Assembly (NCBI GenBank): GCA_949825065.1
Contig: OX463845.1
Coordinates: forward strand, 24,034,728-24,098,727
From: Odontocerum albicorne
Lineage: Eukaryota > Arthropoda > Insecta > Trichoptera > Odontoceridae
Length of the DNA stretch: 64,000 nucleotides
Reading direction: 5' to 3'
Positions 44,516-56,599 of this stretch are shown here, one piece after another. Below the pieces are notes generated by a model. It was given only the letters and a program-made list of their open reading frames with translations. It ran no database searches and had not been told where the DNA came from. Numbering within the stretch: position 1 is the first letter of the stretch; the number at the start of each line of letters is the position of its first letter. Made by a program: the position numbers and the translations under genes.

Positions 44516-45204
44516 CGTATAATGTATAGATATAATTTTTTTATATTTTTGCGTCTAGCTCAAGTATCCAACGTTTCATCTTTTTATGAATGTCGAATTT
44601 ATATTATATTTCATTTTCTTCATAACTCTGTTTTTTTTGTGTAATCGATTGTTTTATGCCAGAATGTCAAGCCTCAAGGGGATTTCTGTCTTCATTTGCC
44701 AAACTGATGGTATATTTTGCTAGTCTTTTAGTAAACTTTAATCCCATATGTTTTTTTTCTACAACAGACAAGTGTACACAATAAATAATGTATCAATGAA
44801 TATTGTATACGACGATAAATTTTGTTGATTCTAAGAAGATAACTGTTTGTCCAATCTAATGTTGATTTGAAGAAGATTCAGCGTTTGAAATATTCCGGAA
44901 ATTCGAGATATTATCTTATTTTACGACGGGAAGAGTTGTTCCTGAGACATCGGAAACAGTTTTATTTGTCACAAAGCGACTATGTCTTGATGTACAATAC
45001 AATAGTTGTCCCGTGTCATTCTCCGCTTCCTCGATCTTGAGTAAATACATATTTTTTGTAAACCGTCTTATTGGTATTTTAGCAAGTGTTTAGATTTGTT
45101 AATATACTCGTATATTATAAAAAGCTCAAACAGTGTCGTAATAAATATCCTTTCGCTTTCTGTCGACAAATTTATAGAAAAATTGAAAGGATATATTTAG
45201 ATGA
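44516..45204. other. No recognised gene
   Basis: AT-rich with no motif. Confidence 0.4.
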
Positions 45205-45530
45205 AGAATGATATTTATTTGTGGGCTGTCAATGTTTGAAAGAAGGTGGAGTGAAGACATGGCTTTAAGATGGTTTGGACATGTGGAGAGAATGAATGGT
45301 GAAATAATGAGTAAACGAGTATACAACTCAGAAGTGGAAGGTATGCGTGAAAGAGGTAGATTGAGGAAACGTGACTGGACCAAATGGATCAGATTGGAAA
45401 GAAGGTAAAGGGAGAAATATGAATAATAGAAGATTGTTAATGTGGTGGAGAGGAAAGTTGTGTGCTTGAATAGAAAAGTTTGAAGATCTGTTATCTCTGC
45501 TTACCTCGCAAGGGACAAGGCTTGATATTT
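45205..45530 (+). mobile_element. LINE 3' end fragment, well preserved
   Basis: The frame from 45208 includes SEDMALRWFGHVERMNGEIM, then SKRVYNSEVEGMRERGRLRK and WTKWIRLERR. Frame breaks follow, then NVVERKVVCLNRKV, and the terminal ISAYLARDKA in a different frame, followed by 'aaggcttgatatttatg'. This is the clearest example of the LINE tail whose 3' terminus recurs at 13000, 15040, 25340, 29455, 45735, 47340, 51975 and 56600. Confidence 0.85.
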
Positions 45531-45609
45531 ATGCTCGCATTTTGCACGTTTTGATGAATAATTGTTCCATTCTTTTGTATTATACTATATAACTTTCTTT
45601 GTTTTTTTA

Positions 45610-45730
45610 GAACAACCTGGCGGCTAATTATTACTGTTATAAGTATTATTTTTATTTTGGTTGGAAAAGATTGTCACATGGCAATATCAACCAGAAAGGT
45701 GTTTAACAAGCTTCAAGTGAAATTCTGACA
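45610..45730. mobile_element. Rearranged SINE-A sequence
   Basis: Minus-oriented gaacaacctggcgg is followed by plus-oriented 'ttttggttggaaaagattgt', then minus-oriented 'caaccagaaaggtgtttaac'. The switch of orientation within about 100 bp points to an inversion at the near-palindromic 'tgtcacatggcaat' box. Confidence 0.6.
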
Positions 45731-45734
45731 TATT

Positions 45735-46005
45735 GAAAAGATTAAGGACAAATGAAAGAATGACTGAGCGAATATACAAGTCAGAAGTGCAAAGTGTGCG
45801 AGGAAGAGTTAGACAGAGGAAAACGTGACCAGATCAAGTGGACCAGATTTTGAAAGAAATTCAAATGAAAATAATTAATAATGAGTAGATTGTACATGAC
45901 GATTGATGTATGAATGTGGAGACTAAATTTGTATGCCTGGAATGAAAAGTATGGAGATGTGTTCGCTCTGCCTAGCCCGCAAGGGACACGGCGTGATAAT
46001 ATTAT
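45735..46005 (+). mobile_element. LINE 3' end fragment
   Basis: It starts 'gaaaagattaaggacaaatg' and carries 'MTERIYKSEVQSVRGRVRQR'-like codons near 45760-45820. The stretch 'tatggagatgtgttcgctctgcc' and 'acggcgtgataatattatg' ends it. Same family as 45205-45530, but a separate insertion between two SINE-A pieces. Confidence 0.75.
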
Positions 46006-46007
46006 GT

Positions 46008-46145
46008 ATGTATTGTATTACACTTTATATACTGTATGTCCAGGCAGGTTTTGGCCATGTAGCTATCTCTTCCAACCAACCAGAAAGGTTATTTTAAACA
46101 AGCATTTTCATCCAGATTCGAGCCCTTTTAAAAATAAACTTGTTT
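46008..46145 (-). mobile_element. SINE-A tail-half copy
   Basis: Contains tgtattgtattacactttat, 'atactgtatgtccaggcagg', 'ctatctcttccaaccaacca'. The head is absent. It follows the LINE terminus directly. Confidence 0.8.
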
Positions 46146-46796
46146 CACATAGCATTTAGTGATTCCATTTATGCGTCGTTCTGTATATAACGAAAGTAAT
46201 ATAATAAAATTAGTGATCTTTTACATATTTTGAGATATTTTTTTATTACTTAGTTAAATTTTTAAAAAATATTTAAAGATTTTTTTTAATTCAGAAATTA
46301 TATCAAGTCTATATAAGTGGTTACAGATAACTAGTAAACTACACATTTTGATGAGAGCTACGTAGCTTGTTTATAACAGGAAAATAATACAGAACTTTCC
46401 TATTCCTTTCATTTGGTCGACCTATTCATTTAAGATCACTCAAACTTGTTTAATCTTCCATTGTTACTGTTTTTGCTCTTACAATTATAACGGTTTTAAT
46501 TTTAGACGTTGATGGCATAAACAATCTATGTTGAGTCTTCTGATTGGCTGTCTTTCTCATTTTCTGTAGTTCCAAACATAATAAACCGCGTTGAATTCGC
46601 GTAAATGGAGGGAGTACGTACTGTATATGCATTATACTCGTATATACGAGTAATATACAAAAACGTTGTGCAGTGACACTTGAACAAAGCTTATATAATA
46701 TGCATGTGACAAATATAACGAGTATTAAAAAATAATTAAATCAAAATTATATAAATACTCAAAAATCCATCGTAAATCGAAAGGGACGATCTTGGA
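46146..46796. other. No recognised gene
   Basis: AT-rich, with two head-to-head copies of the actcgta/tacgagt heptamer at 46636-46654. The minus frame 46450-46632 lacks a motif. Confidence 0.4.
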
Positions 46797-47055
46797 TCAA
46801 CACACTTGAAGGCATTAATATCTTCAGCGTGTGCAGCAATCAAGGGTGACATTGCAGCTCGGGAGGCCGTTGACTCTTGCCCTGATGGAGGACGGAGGAA
46901 GTTTTGTCATTCTGTCCACGTACTCGAGTTCCTCTTCTCGGGATATGCCGTGTGCCCTGCTTTTAGGGCTTTACCGCCCAAAAGTGAATTTTAATATCAA
47001 CATACCTGCAAGTGATGAGACGTGTAGGAGTATGTTAATTGATCTTTATTCTTGA
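46797..47055. other. GC-rich island with overlapping open frames
   Basis: Two plus frames (46806-46994 and 46831-47055) and at least one minus frame are open across a GC-rich block. One plus frame includes LGRPLTLALMEDGGSFVILS. I recognise no family. It may be part of a retroelement ORF1 or a host exon. Confidence 0.3.
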
Positions 47056-47339
47056 TACCTACGTATTGTTATCAGTCATGGGTGTAAGTATGTTTCTAAA
47101 AGATGGCATGAAATTTCTTTATGTCTTTCCTGATAGCTCTTTTTTGATAGACAAATAGGTTATACGACTTCTTCGTGCTTCTTAAGTCTCATAGAGCTAA
47201 AATTTGTACGTCGATGTGTTTCAAGAAGGAAAAGAAAAACTCTTATTGATTAATGAATTGAATCGTGTCTGGATTATTGTAATTATATTCATTGTAGTAT
47301 ACCTGATTTATTTCTAAACTCCAGTATATTTTCAATGCA

Positions 47340-47420
47340 TCTGTAGGACTGACTAAGCAAGTCTGGCACGCTTTCCTCTCTGCCTACCCAAACAGGAAAA
47401 TAGCGTGATGTTATCCATGT
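47340..47420 (+). mobile_element. LINE 3' terminal fragment
   Basis: 'ttcctctctgcctacccaaa', then 'aggaaaatagcgtgatgtta': the SAYP-like codons and conserved terminus of the LINE family at 45205-45530, with no upstream coding part. Confidence 0.65.
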
Positions 47421-48104
47421 ACGCATGAGTATATAAAAGTTTTAAAGAAATAAATTATTTTATCTCTCACGGATCATTCTTCAAATAATAAATAAATACT
47501 TGTAGTTATATATAAAATCATTCCCTTAATAAAGTGGCAGAAAATAGTTTAAATATGGCGTGGTATGTGATTTTAGATGCATCTATCCAATTATTTTTAT
47601 TAAATATTTTGAGAATCTCCGATTCTTACCGGGAAAGAGAAATTCAATTACAAGCCATTGAAAAAAAAGACATGAGCTGCATCTTATTTTTTTCCGTTTT
47701 TTACTGCGAGAAAAAAACTTTCCATATTGTTTGTTGTTACCCGAGCAAACATTTTTTTACGATAAAAAGTAAGCTTTTTCAGGCAAATGATTCGAAGCTT
47801 AGCTTTCATAATCAATTTAACCGGTTAGCAGCGGGAAATGCTCTTCCTCTTTTTTTTTACTTAAATACAGTTATGTTTCGGTTTACGTGATAGTCAAGCA
47901 TTTGTGTTAACATTAATAGTTTTGTTTTCATAATGTTTTATGTCAACTATAAAACATTGTCTATTAGGAATCCAATTTTAAAGAAGGCAAAGTTTGAAGA
48001 ACACCTTAAACATGCATTATTTCTCCGTATCTACAAATTAATGCACCACGTAACCATCATTATGTGATAAAACTGATAATTTTTTTTTTGAATATTGATG
48101 AATG
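47421..48104. other. No recognised gene; one 118-codon frame
   Basis: The plus frame 47534-47890 (MAENSLNMAWYVILDASIQL) is the longest unexplained frame in the middle of the window. Its composition follows the AT-rich background (many Phe, Leu, Ile, Lys), and it has no motif, so chance is the best reading. Confidence 0.4.
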
Positions 48105-48286
48105 GTTGTATTATATTACACTTTCGTTGTATACAATACAACCTGAATATGTTAATATGTTAATGAGGCCTTAATAAAAATCAGACTACACACTAAAAAA
48201 AATCTAAGTTCCAATGGGAAACGAACCAGAAAACTCCAAGTCGGTAGCCCGGTGGTTTACCAACTAGGCTACGGATGTAGTCAGGG
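48105..48286 (-). mobile_element. SINE-A copy, internally deleted
   Basis: The tail gtattatattacactttcgt, 'tgtatacaatacaacctgaa' and the head complement 'ggtttaccaactaggctacg' are present. About 30 bp of the middle is missing and replaced by a duplicated 'atatgttaat'. Confidence 0.85.
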
Positions 48287-48984
48287 CTGGAACCATAAAA
48301 TTATATATAATATTGATGTAAATATGTCCAACAAGGCATAGACAATTATTGCTTAGTTTGTTGGATTTTGACCACGTTAATATCTGATCAGCAAATTCCT
48401 TGCATCACCTAAATATACAAGTCTCGTGTTTGTTAAAAAATATCTTTAAATTCCAAATGTTTGTTAAAAAACATAAAAAATAACAGTTTAAATTCGAGGA
48501 CTGAGTGTAATCGTTTTTGGTCCGACATGGCGAGTACATAAAATAAAACTGCAAATGATTTATGGCGTCGCATTTTGAACGAAGCATAATTTATGAGTAG
48601 AACGCCTGAAAAATATTTGGCGATTTTCATTATTTTGTTGTTAAGTGTACTTTTTTCATTCATGAATTAAGCCTGAATTATGGTTTCAATTGCGTATTTC
48701 ACAACATTTTATGCCGGTTAACTTTGTAATGAAAATAACGTCAATGCGATAAATGGCTTGATACGAAAATTGAAAAAAAAAAGTAACATATTCGACTGTT
48801 TGAGGGTTATATAGGAATATGAACTTGAATTATTGTAGAATTTATTACTTTAATACTCTCAAATATACAGTGTTCTCGGACATTTAATTGTGATGTAGAA
48901 AAACATCTGTATTTTATGAAAATTTAAAGATTTAACTATACTCGTATTTAAGATTGAAATATTTCAGTAGTAACCAAAAATATA
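48287..48984. other. No recognised gene
   Basis: AT-rich. Minus frames 48405-48587 and 48433-48663 have no motif. Confidence 0.4.
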
Positions 48985-49200
48985 GGAAAGCATTGCCTAA
49001 TAGGGGGCCACTTCCCACATTACAAGACCCGTAATGAATTTTTTGCGTAGGAAATTTGGCGAAAAGATAATCTCACGGAACAGTACGCATATTTGGCCTC
49101 CAAGTCTCACTTCTCCGGATTTTGATTTATTTTATATAACTTTTTTCATGTAGCAGTACAATGTACCTTACAAAATTATTTAAACAAAGTAGCATGCTCT
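48985..49200 (+). pseudogene. DDE transposase fragment
   Basis: In one frame FLRRKFGEKIISRNSTHIWP is followed by PSLTSPDFDLFYIT. This aligns with the '..f..RwIGRgGpi.WPPRSPDLtplDfFlWG' block of Tc1/mariner-class transposases. The third catalytic Asp may survive as 'PDFDLF'. It is diverged with substitutions in the motif. It may be a relative of the element at 2587-3121. Confidence 0.55.
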
Positions 49201-49342
49201 TCATTTACAATATTAACAAAATAGTCTTAAAATTAAAAAATAATAATAAAACAATTTATAACATTTCAACAAAACCAAATAAAGTCATATAAACACAAAC
49301 AAAAAAATATGGGATTGTAGGGAACTCTAGGATGATATCAAT

Positions 49343-50081
49343 AATATATATGAATTGAGCATTCGTAACAAAGTTTTCTTTAATGTATCAAAATGTTTTG
49401 TTATTTCATTTGTAAGAGCACGAAGAATTATTTATTTTCGTTATTATGTGAATGATCAACAACTGTCTAGGACGAATAAAACAAAGGACTTAGGTGTTTT
49501 ATTTGAAAATGGCATTTCGTTTGATTTACAAATCAAACCAGTCTGCAATAAAGCAAATAATATGCTTGGGTTTGTAATTCGTATCACCAACCTATTCACG
49601 GAAACCTCCGTACTCAGAATATTATATAATTCTTTGTTCAGAAGTCATTTGGAATATGGTTCAATAACATGGGGGCCAGCAGGGATGGCTCACTCATACT
49701 AGAAAGGGTTCAGAAAAGTATTCACTCAATTCACTCATGCTAGAGGGAGTATGGATATTAACCCTGGGTTTATCCAAGTGTCTTCTTACTGGGGATGCTT
49801 AGTTACAGATCATTAGAGAGTGGAAGATCTCTTCGATTGGGTGTCCACTTTTTTGTTTGCTCAGGGGTAATTTAGTTAACCCATCCGTCCTGAATAGTCT
49901 TGGTTTGTATAATCCGGATAATAATTTGAGGCAACGCACCCATAGATTGTTTTATCAACCTATAAGTCGAACCAACCTGCCTTTGGAGATGGCGGTAGGT
50001 AGAGCAATCACACTTTTTAATCGTGTGCCCTCATATAGACGTATTTCATGTGTATCGTTCAGCTCAGAAAAAATCTCTTAA
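49343..50081 (+). pseudogene. LINE (Jockey/R1-like) C-terminal region
   Basis: From 49355 the frame has NVSKCFVISFVRAR, then KTKDLGVLFENGISFDLQIK, ANNMLGFVIRITNLF and LYNSLFRSHLEYGSITWGPA ('L...LVRshLEYg..vW.P'). A stop follows at 49700. Other frames continue PWVYPSVFLLGMLSYRSLES, then LLRGNLVNPSVLNSLGLYNP, then RTNLPLEMAVGRAITLFNRV, to TAA at 50079-50081. This is the usual order of the end of such a reverse-transcriptase protein. Three frame breaks are present. The polymerase motifs are missing upstream, consistent with 5' truncation. Confidence 0.9.
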
Positions 50082-50610
50082 GTTTAATGTAGTACTTAAT
50101 TAATTAAATTTCTCTATATTATTTAACATGCTACATTTTGTCATAGCGTTTAAGTGTAACGTATACATTTTTACAATTGTTTTTATGTCTTAAACTGTTG
50201 AATTGTTTTATACATGTTTTTTTGTACTTGTTATGTTTGGTTCTTGTACGAATTGGGAAAACCTATAATGTGCGAATGACCTGAAAAAAATAGTTAACAA
50301 ATGGAGTTTTTGAAATAGGAGGTGTACTCGTATAAAGCCAAACCATGCAAGAGGAACGAGCAGATTTCATTAATCATGGTCGTTATTGAAGCCATACCCC
50401 ACACATATTGACGCTATAACATACATTAGCAACTGCGATGAGCAATGTTTTAGTTCGAGGTAAGCAGTGTATCAATGACCACAATCACATTAAAACCAAA
50501 TTATTTAAAAAAATTACTAGTCAAAAATTGTACGAATTGATGAATTTAGTAAAAATAAGTTTTATTAATTTGTTTTTGAAGCAAGGTTCATGCCTCACCC
50601 TGTATTTAAC
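50082..50610. other. No recognised gene
   Basis: This contains the 3' flank of the LINE and AT-rich sequence. The plus frame 50438-50743 reads into the mariner terminus and is not a gene. Confidence 0.45.
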
Positions 50611-51901
50611 ACATCGATCAATAAGTCCCGGGACTAACCAACAGATGGCGCTTCCAATAACAAATCCATACCATTCTCAGTTAGTACCAACCTTTAGAAG
50701 TTACGTGTCAAACTTTCATGACATTCCGACATTGTATCATTGAGTTACAGTGGTTTTAGTGACGCTACTTTTGCTATTTTCATAACAATGGAAAACACCG
50801 AATTTCTTGTGTTGATAAAACATTGCTTTTTAATGGGAAAAAATACCGTTCAAACTCAGCGATGGCTTGAAAAGTGTAATCCGGGCTCTGCTTCGTCGAA
50901 AACAACCATTTGTCGATGGTATGCTGATTTCAAACGCGGTCGTACAGACACAAATGATGCTGAGCGCTCTGGTCGTCCAAATGAGGCTGTTACACCAGAA
51001 AACATAAAAAAACCATCAAAATCGTGATGGAAAATCGCAAAGTATAGTTGCGTGAGATAGCTGTCATCCTACAGATATCATTTGGTAGTGTTCACAATAT
51101 TTTGCATGAACATTTGGTAATGAAAAAGCTTTTTTCGAAATGGGTGCCGCGTTTACTCACAATGGAACAGAAACAACAACGCATCGATAATTCAGAGCGC
51201 TGTTTGGCACTGTTTACGCGAAATAAACAGGAGTTTTTGCGTCGGTATGTGACAATGGATGAAACTTGGATCCACCACTATACTCTGGAATCAAATCGGC
51301 AGTCAACTGAGTGGAGAGCAGCCAGTGAAAGTCGTCCGAAGCGACCAAAAACTCAACAGTCAGCCGGGAAGTTTATGGTCTCCGTATTTTGGGATGCGCA
51401 TGGTATATTATTTATAGAAAGCACCTTGAAAAAGGAAAAACCATCAATAGCGAATATTACATAGCGTTATTGAAGCGTTTGAAGGCAGAAATTGCAAAAA
51501 AAACGACCCCATATGAAAAAGAAAAAAGTTCTCTTTCATCAGAACAATGCATCGTGTCACAAGTCGATGGTAACGATGTCCAAATTGCATGATTTGAACT
51601 TCGAATTGCTTCCGCACCTACCGAATTCTCTAGATTTGGCCCCCAGCGACTATTTGCTGTTCGCAGACCTCAAAAAGATGCTCCAGGGAAAGAGATTTGG
51701 CTCCAATGAAGAAGTGATTGCCGAAACTAACGCCTATTTTGAAACCAAAAATAAATCGTTCTACACGGCTGGCATAGAAAAGTTAGGAAAGCGTTGGAAT
51801 GAATGTATCGCTCTTGAAGGAGACTATATTGTTGAATAAAGAAGAATTTTGGCAAACAAATGTTGTTTTAGTAATTAGTCCCGGGACTTATTGATCGATG
51901 T
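50611..51901 (+). mobile_element. Mariner transposon, 1,291 bp, perfect 27-bp inverted ends
   Basis: Positions 50611-50637 and 51875-51901 are exact reverse complements over 27 bp (inner part tcaataagtcccgggacta). Length and layout are typical of mariner. A TA lies just outside the right end, while the left has CA, so one target base may have mutated or the true end is one base inside. Transposase is broken (next entry). The ends and protein differ from the mariner at 10467, so two distinct lineages are present. Confidence 0.93.
50788..51839 (+). pseudogene. Mariner transposase with three frameshifts, a stop and a lost catalytic Asp
   Basis: ATG 50788 opens MENTEFLVLIKHCFLMGKNT, then DFKRGRTDTNDAERSGRPNE and TPENIKK. 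A frame change near 51012 leads to VMENRKV, a TAG at 51045-51047, LREIAVILQIS, KWVPRLL and VTMDETWIHHY (first catalytic Asp). Another change near 51400 gives HLEKGKTINSEYYIALL, and one in the A-run near 51498 gives KVLFHQNNASCHKSM. There the second catalytic Asp of 'HQDNA' is Asn. The third Asp is present in SLDLAPSDYLLF. The second-to-third spacing is 34, as in DD34D. The frame ends at TAA 51837-51839. It would be inactive even if the frame were intact. Confidence 0.93.
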
Positions 51902-51974
51902 ATTATATACGTTATACGCTCTCAGCATCAATTGTATTGTATTGAATTTCACTTCTATGTAGTATTCTCTGGCA

Positions 51975-52300
51975 GGAATGTAAGGCTAAAATGCGCGTTG
52001 TTAGTAAGATGAAATAAGGAAACCTTACGATGGTTTGAATATGCTGAAAGGATGAATAACAAATTGACTGAATGCATATATAAATTAGAAGTGAATGGTG
52101 TGTGCATAGAAGGTAGATCAAAGAAAACATGGCAAGTGAACCAAATTTATAAAAAAAGTAAAGTGCGAAGCACGAATTATAAATGGCATAGTTTGGTATG
52201 ATGCAATTTATGAACGTCGAGGAAGCGAAAAGACCGATATAAATGTGTGGAGATCTGTATTCTCTGCTTACCTGGCAAGTGATCCATCATGAAGATATGT
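51975..52300 (+). mobile_element. LINE 3' end fragment
   Basis: Diverged codons for 'RWFEYAERMNNKLTECIYKL' near 52030-52090 are followed by 'VWRSVFSAYLASDPS' at about 52240-52287. It is the same family as 45205-45530. It lies 75 bp right of the mariner end. Confidence 0.7.
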
Positions 52301-52509
52301 GTACATATATATAGATTACCAACGTGCCCGCAGAATCTTGCCACAGGTGGTGGACTCAAAACCATATTTCATAGTAATATAGGGATTATGAATGCGTTAC
52401 GAGTACCAAAATAACATTCCAAGCAATATATGATATACACTTACTATTAGTAAAATTCAAATAAAAATTTATTTATCAATATATATTTTCAAAGGCACAT
52501 TTATTACTT

Positions 52510-52960
52510 AGGCAATTGCAAAACTCCCAAAAATGATTGTGCACATTGGTATGCTAGTACCAACTTTGCTGTACGGAAACGATGCCTGGGCATTGAAGGG
52601 GAGTTATAAGTGCAGAATACATGCTGTGTGGCAGAATATGTTATTACAATGTTTGATAGAGTAAAAAAATATTCGATAAAGGATTGTTGTTAGAGATGGT
52701 TATTATAAGTAGAATTAAACAAAAAATCTTCAGATGGTTTAGCCACATTGGGAGAATGAGTTGCGAAAGACTTACGAAATAAAATATGTCTGAAATAAAT
52801 GGAGAGCGAGGAAGAGGTTGATGGAAAAAAAAGAAGAAGGAAATAGAAATTATATTGCGGGAAAGGTAACAAGTACTCGTATGAGAAACAAGACAATATA
52901 TGACGAGATATATCGATGTGGACCAGGCGAGAGTCATGTGCAAAAAATTCTCGTTAATCG
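52510..52960 (+). mobile_element. LINE C-terminal fragment
   Basis: MIVHIGMLVPTLLYGNDAWA at about 52531 is the 'vl.PTLlYG.E.W' motif. A frame-shifted 'IFRWFSHIGRMSCERLTK' follows near 52725, then R/K-rich sequence. The two minus frames (52644-52982) are shadows. Confidence 0.75.
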
Positions 52961-55019
52961 AGTAGTTTAATTCATTTTTCACGACGGCAAGCTTTCATTT
53001 TGAGTAAAATTGATAGTATTTTTTTGTATTCTTAAATACACGTGATATATGGTGTATTGTGATTGGTATGATTTAATCCTTCGATACAAGTATCGCCATC
53101 AATGAAAGCATTTTATTTATGTGTCATGTTGGAATACTATCTTCTAAGCATGAGTTGGAATCTGAGGGTGTCTTTTTACATCTTTAGATTGCTGACGGGA
53201 GCAAATCTTATCCAACTATGTTGAAAAATATATGGTTTTATGTTCCTAACAACTATTTCAATTTCATAAATATTTATTTGTTTACTCTCGTCAAGTGCAT
53301 GTTTTTGTGTCGCGAATATCACTTTTGAATCGGACCTTACATCTTTAACATTTCAGAAAAGGTTTTTAAATCAATTATATTAAGCTATTTAAGTAATAGG
53401 AGTGAGTAGTAGTGATTAAATAATTATTTCTTATTGAATTGTTTTAAACACTTACATATATTTGTTATATATTTCTTTTTAAGCTTTGCATGCCTGTATA
53501 TGTGGAATATGTATACTAAATAAAGATTATGTAATGGGTCATTACTTTGTCGTGAACAATAACCCTGTATGATCTAAAAACTTCTGAAAGGGTTGATCAT
53601 TAACGTTAATCGTAACCTTTGTTATCCATAAGCTCTTCTAGACTGTCATTTTCCCTCCAGAATAAATGCCCTTATGATTGTCTTTCCTTTTTTTTCTATT
53701 TAAAAACAAAATTATAGAAGAATCCTCTGGTTTAAGGACCTTGTGTGAAAACCAAACCAGGTCATCATTTTTATCGAATTGCACAAGGAATCGGTTCTTA
53801 AACTACCCAAACTCGATGCCAAGCATTACGAGTATACTCGTACAAATCAGGTAACCGAGGTCGAGTTTTTTTTTACGATTTCATTCGTTCGTACGTTACT
53901 CCTTAAAATATTCGAATTCGTTAGGCGGATATGTTGGAAAGCGAGACCAAAAGACAGCACTGTTGTTGACCTCATTCGATGAGAAATATAATTATTTTAA
54001 AAATGTATTTCGAATTTTTTTATTTATATTAAGTATCAGAAAGTAAAAATCACTCGAAGGGTGCAAAATCAAAAACTAATTTGTCGATATTCAAATAATG
54101 CCGGCTGCCATTGGGCGCCAGAGACACACAATTTAACAATTATAATTCATTCATTCATTCACCATACTATATTGAAAAGCGTGGCCAAGAGACAACATTT
54201 TCTCAGTTCCATCAATCGAAACATTGCTTTTAGTACCACTAAACTAGTCATTGGTGTTTTGAATACTTACACCATTAAAGTTACTTAACTCGCAATTCAT
54301 CATTGCATTTGTAGACATTAGTATCGTTTGTGGAGAGGCACAACAATACTCGCACTTGCTACTCTTTTAAAAGAAAAGTGTAGTATCCAACACACCAAAT
54401 ATACTTTTTCAAGCACATATATTTTTTCTGTCCAGCGGCGCAGTACAATTGGGAATTGATCCATTTCAGGGGTCCACCCATTTGCATTCCGTTTGTATTG
54501 CCACCGATTTTCATGTAAATTTCATTCACATGTTTGTTTTATTCATTACACTTTCTGCTCACGTACATTTTAATTTGATCCATACTATTTCGCCCGATGT
54601 TATATACAAAATGAAACTTTAATTGTTTTCATTTATACGATGTCGGAGATTACGATAAATAATTAAAAACTGATCACTCGGACTATACGCTTATCTGCAA
54701 AACAATCACTGTGTATGTTTTCAGCCAGATGTTGCCCGGAAATTGCTATTACAACGATACTCATAAAACATGGATACTCGTACTCTTATAGATCTATTCA
54801 TTTTGTACAATTTGCTTCTATTATATTATATACGGCTTATTATGAATTATATTTTTAATTTTATATTACGGAGGTCGTCGTAGATGTGTTCATCTATTTA
54901 TAATAGTTATCGATTTTCGAGTTAAAATTAAAAATCTTGGAATTATATTTAGAAACCTCGAAGAAAACTTTTAGTTTCTCGTATAATTTTTTTAAAAGAT
55001 GAAAACATATTTAAGCACA
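52961..55019. other. No recognised gene; one weak repeat pair
   Basis: Positions 53930-53975 (ttggaaagcgagaccaaaag, acagca) and 54170-54215 (attgaaaagcgtggccaaga, gacaaca) resemble each other and may be parts of one old repeat. The frames at 53779-53982 and 54061-54288 run through them. Otherwise AT-rich. Confidence 0.4.
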
Positions 55020-55360
55020 TACATTGGTGGTTTACTTCTTGATTTTCTCATATGACGTTTACAGAACAGTATTTTGCGCGCTTAACAATTCCGATTATCA
55101 TATCTGCGAAATATTCCACTTTCTTTCGGAACACAGATGCTCACTTATATCTGGCGATAACAGACCAACACACCACATCACATTTTATACATCTTCATTT
55201 GCGGTCCACCCGGTGCAACTATGGAACGATCTTCCAAAAGGAATCAGATTGCACCGTTCCTAATAATTTTCTAGAGATAATTGAAAAAAGAAAACATCTC
55301 TTAAGATATCTTGTCATCCTTATTTTCCTTCCTTATCTATTGACGAATTATTTTATCTAG
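55020..55360 (+). mobile_element. LINE C-terminus fragment
   Basis: Frame 1 gives HHITFYTSSFAVHPVQLWND, then LPKGIRLHRS. After a frame shift 'NNFLEIIEKRKHLL' follows. 'hS....a.rLWN.LP..ir.....F....k..Ll' is the standard ending of a Jockey-type LINE protein. No 3' tail was recognised. Confidence 0.65.
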
Positions 55361-56599
55361 TGATACCATTATTGTTTAAACATATATATCGTTTTTCTAC
55401 TTTAATTAAAATAAATATATTTATGCAGAATTTGACGTAGTCAAACTTCTATGCGCATACAGCATAAGCCGGTTGGTTGGTTAGAAAAAAAATGTTGTAT
55501 AGCAATACGCTCGTCAGATATACCATGTATACATAACATAACATATATAGAATGTACACAAATTGATCAATAAACACTTCTCAATGATCTTTCACTGAAT
55601 GTTTAGTATTTCGATTTTCTTGAATCCGAGAAATCTTTTGAATATGTTTACTGTCAAGTATTTCTTGTTTCTCCAGAAGCTCTAATTCAAGATACTGTGA
55701 TATGTTTGAACTTTGCGAAATCCGTATAACTAACTGGGAATAGTTACTCGAGCCACGTCGATTATGATTTTGACAATAAGAAAACATATGTTACCTAGAC
55801 ACATCTTTAAGTTGTAAAAAGTCAAACAAACATAAACAATATTTGTTCTGTTATTTCTTTAACTCCTTAAATTCATGGTACGTTTTAACCAACTATGTTT
55901 AAAATATCTCATTTTACACCTCTTTCCTATGAGTTAAATTTAATTTTATCCATATGACGATTTGATAAGAATTTTGGTATCGATTTGACTCTGTTGTTTT
56001 CTTTGTATTGTGTATTTCGGACTTTTTAAACAAAATCAGGAAAATCACTGAATGCACATTATTAGGATATTCGGTGTATATGCATATCACACGGACACAA
56101 CAAAGCATTTATTAATTTAATGTTTCTAACCCCACAAAATCTAAATCACGTACATGAACCCTCGTTTTTCACACTGGACGTGTGATAAGACTGGAGTTTC
56201 TGTGTATTCTTCTTGCAATAATTTACTGTGAGTTGCAAATTAAATGTTCTCTACGTACATATGTAAATTTCATATCTTTATCCTTTCCCGAATTGGAGGA
56301 TATAGGAACATAACCCGCCTTTCTTGCTTAAATTTTTGGCATTTGAGTGTATCTGTGACGCGCATACTAATGTGACGCGTATTATTTATGTCATTTTTCC
56401 ACAAATTCGATGTTGAAGGCACCTCACATAACCCTTGGGAATGTTTTGTGTCGTGTTTTACAAGTCTATTTATTTCTGTGTTTTTTTTCCAAGTTCAATT
56501 GAATTCGAAAATAATTTTAAAACTATGTTATATAAAGCGAGTTTTGTTAAGTCATTTTGCGTGCTATTTGTCATTTTCTACCAATTTATATATATTTTT
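55361..56599. other. No recognised gene
   Basis: AT-rich with several short frames (for example 55581-55787 and 55914-56108, minus) and no motif. Confidence 0.4.

Noticed and set aside
47534..47890. 118-codon plus-strand frame
   Set aside because: Amino-acid use follows the AT-rich background. No motif, splice border or neighbour supports it.
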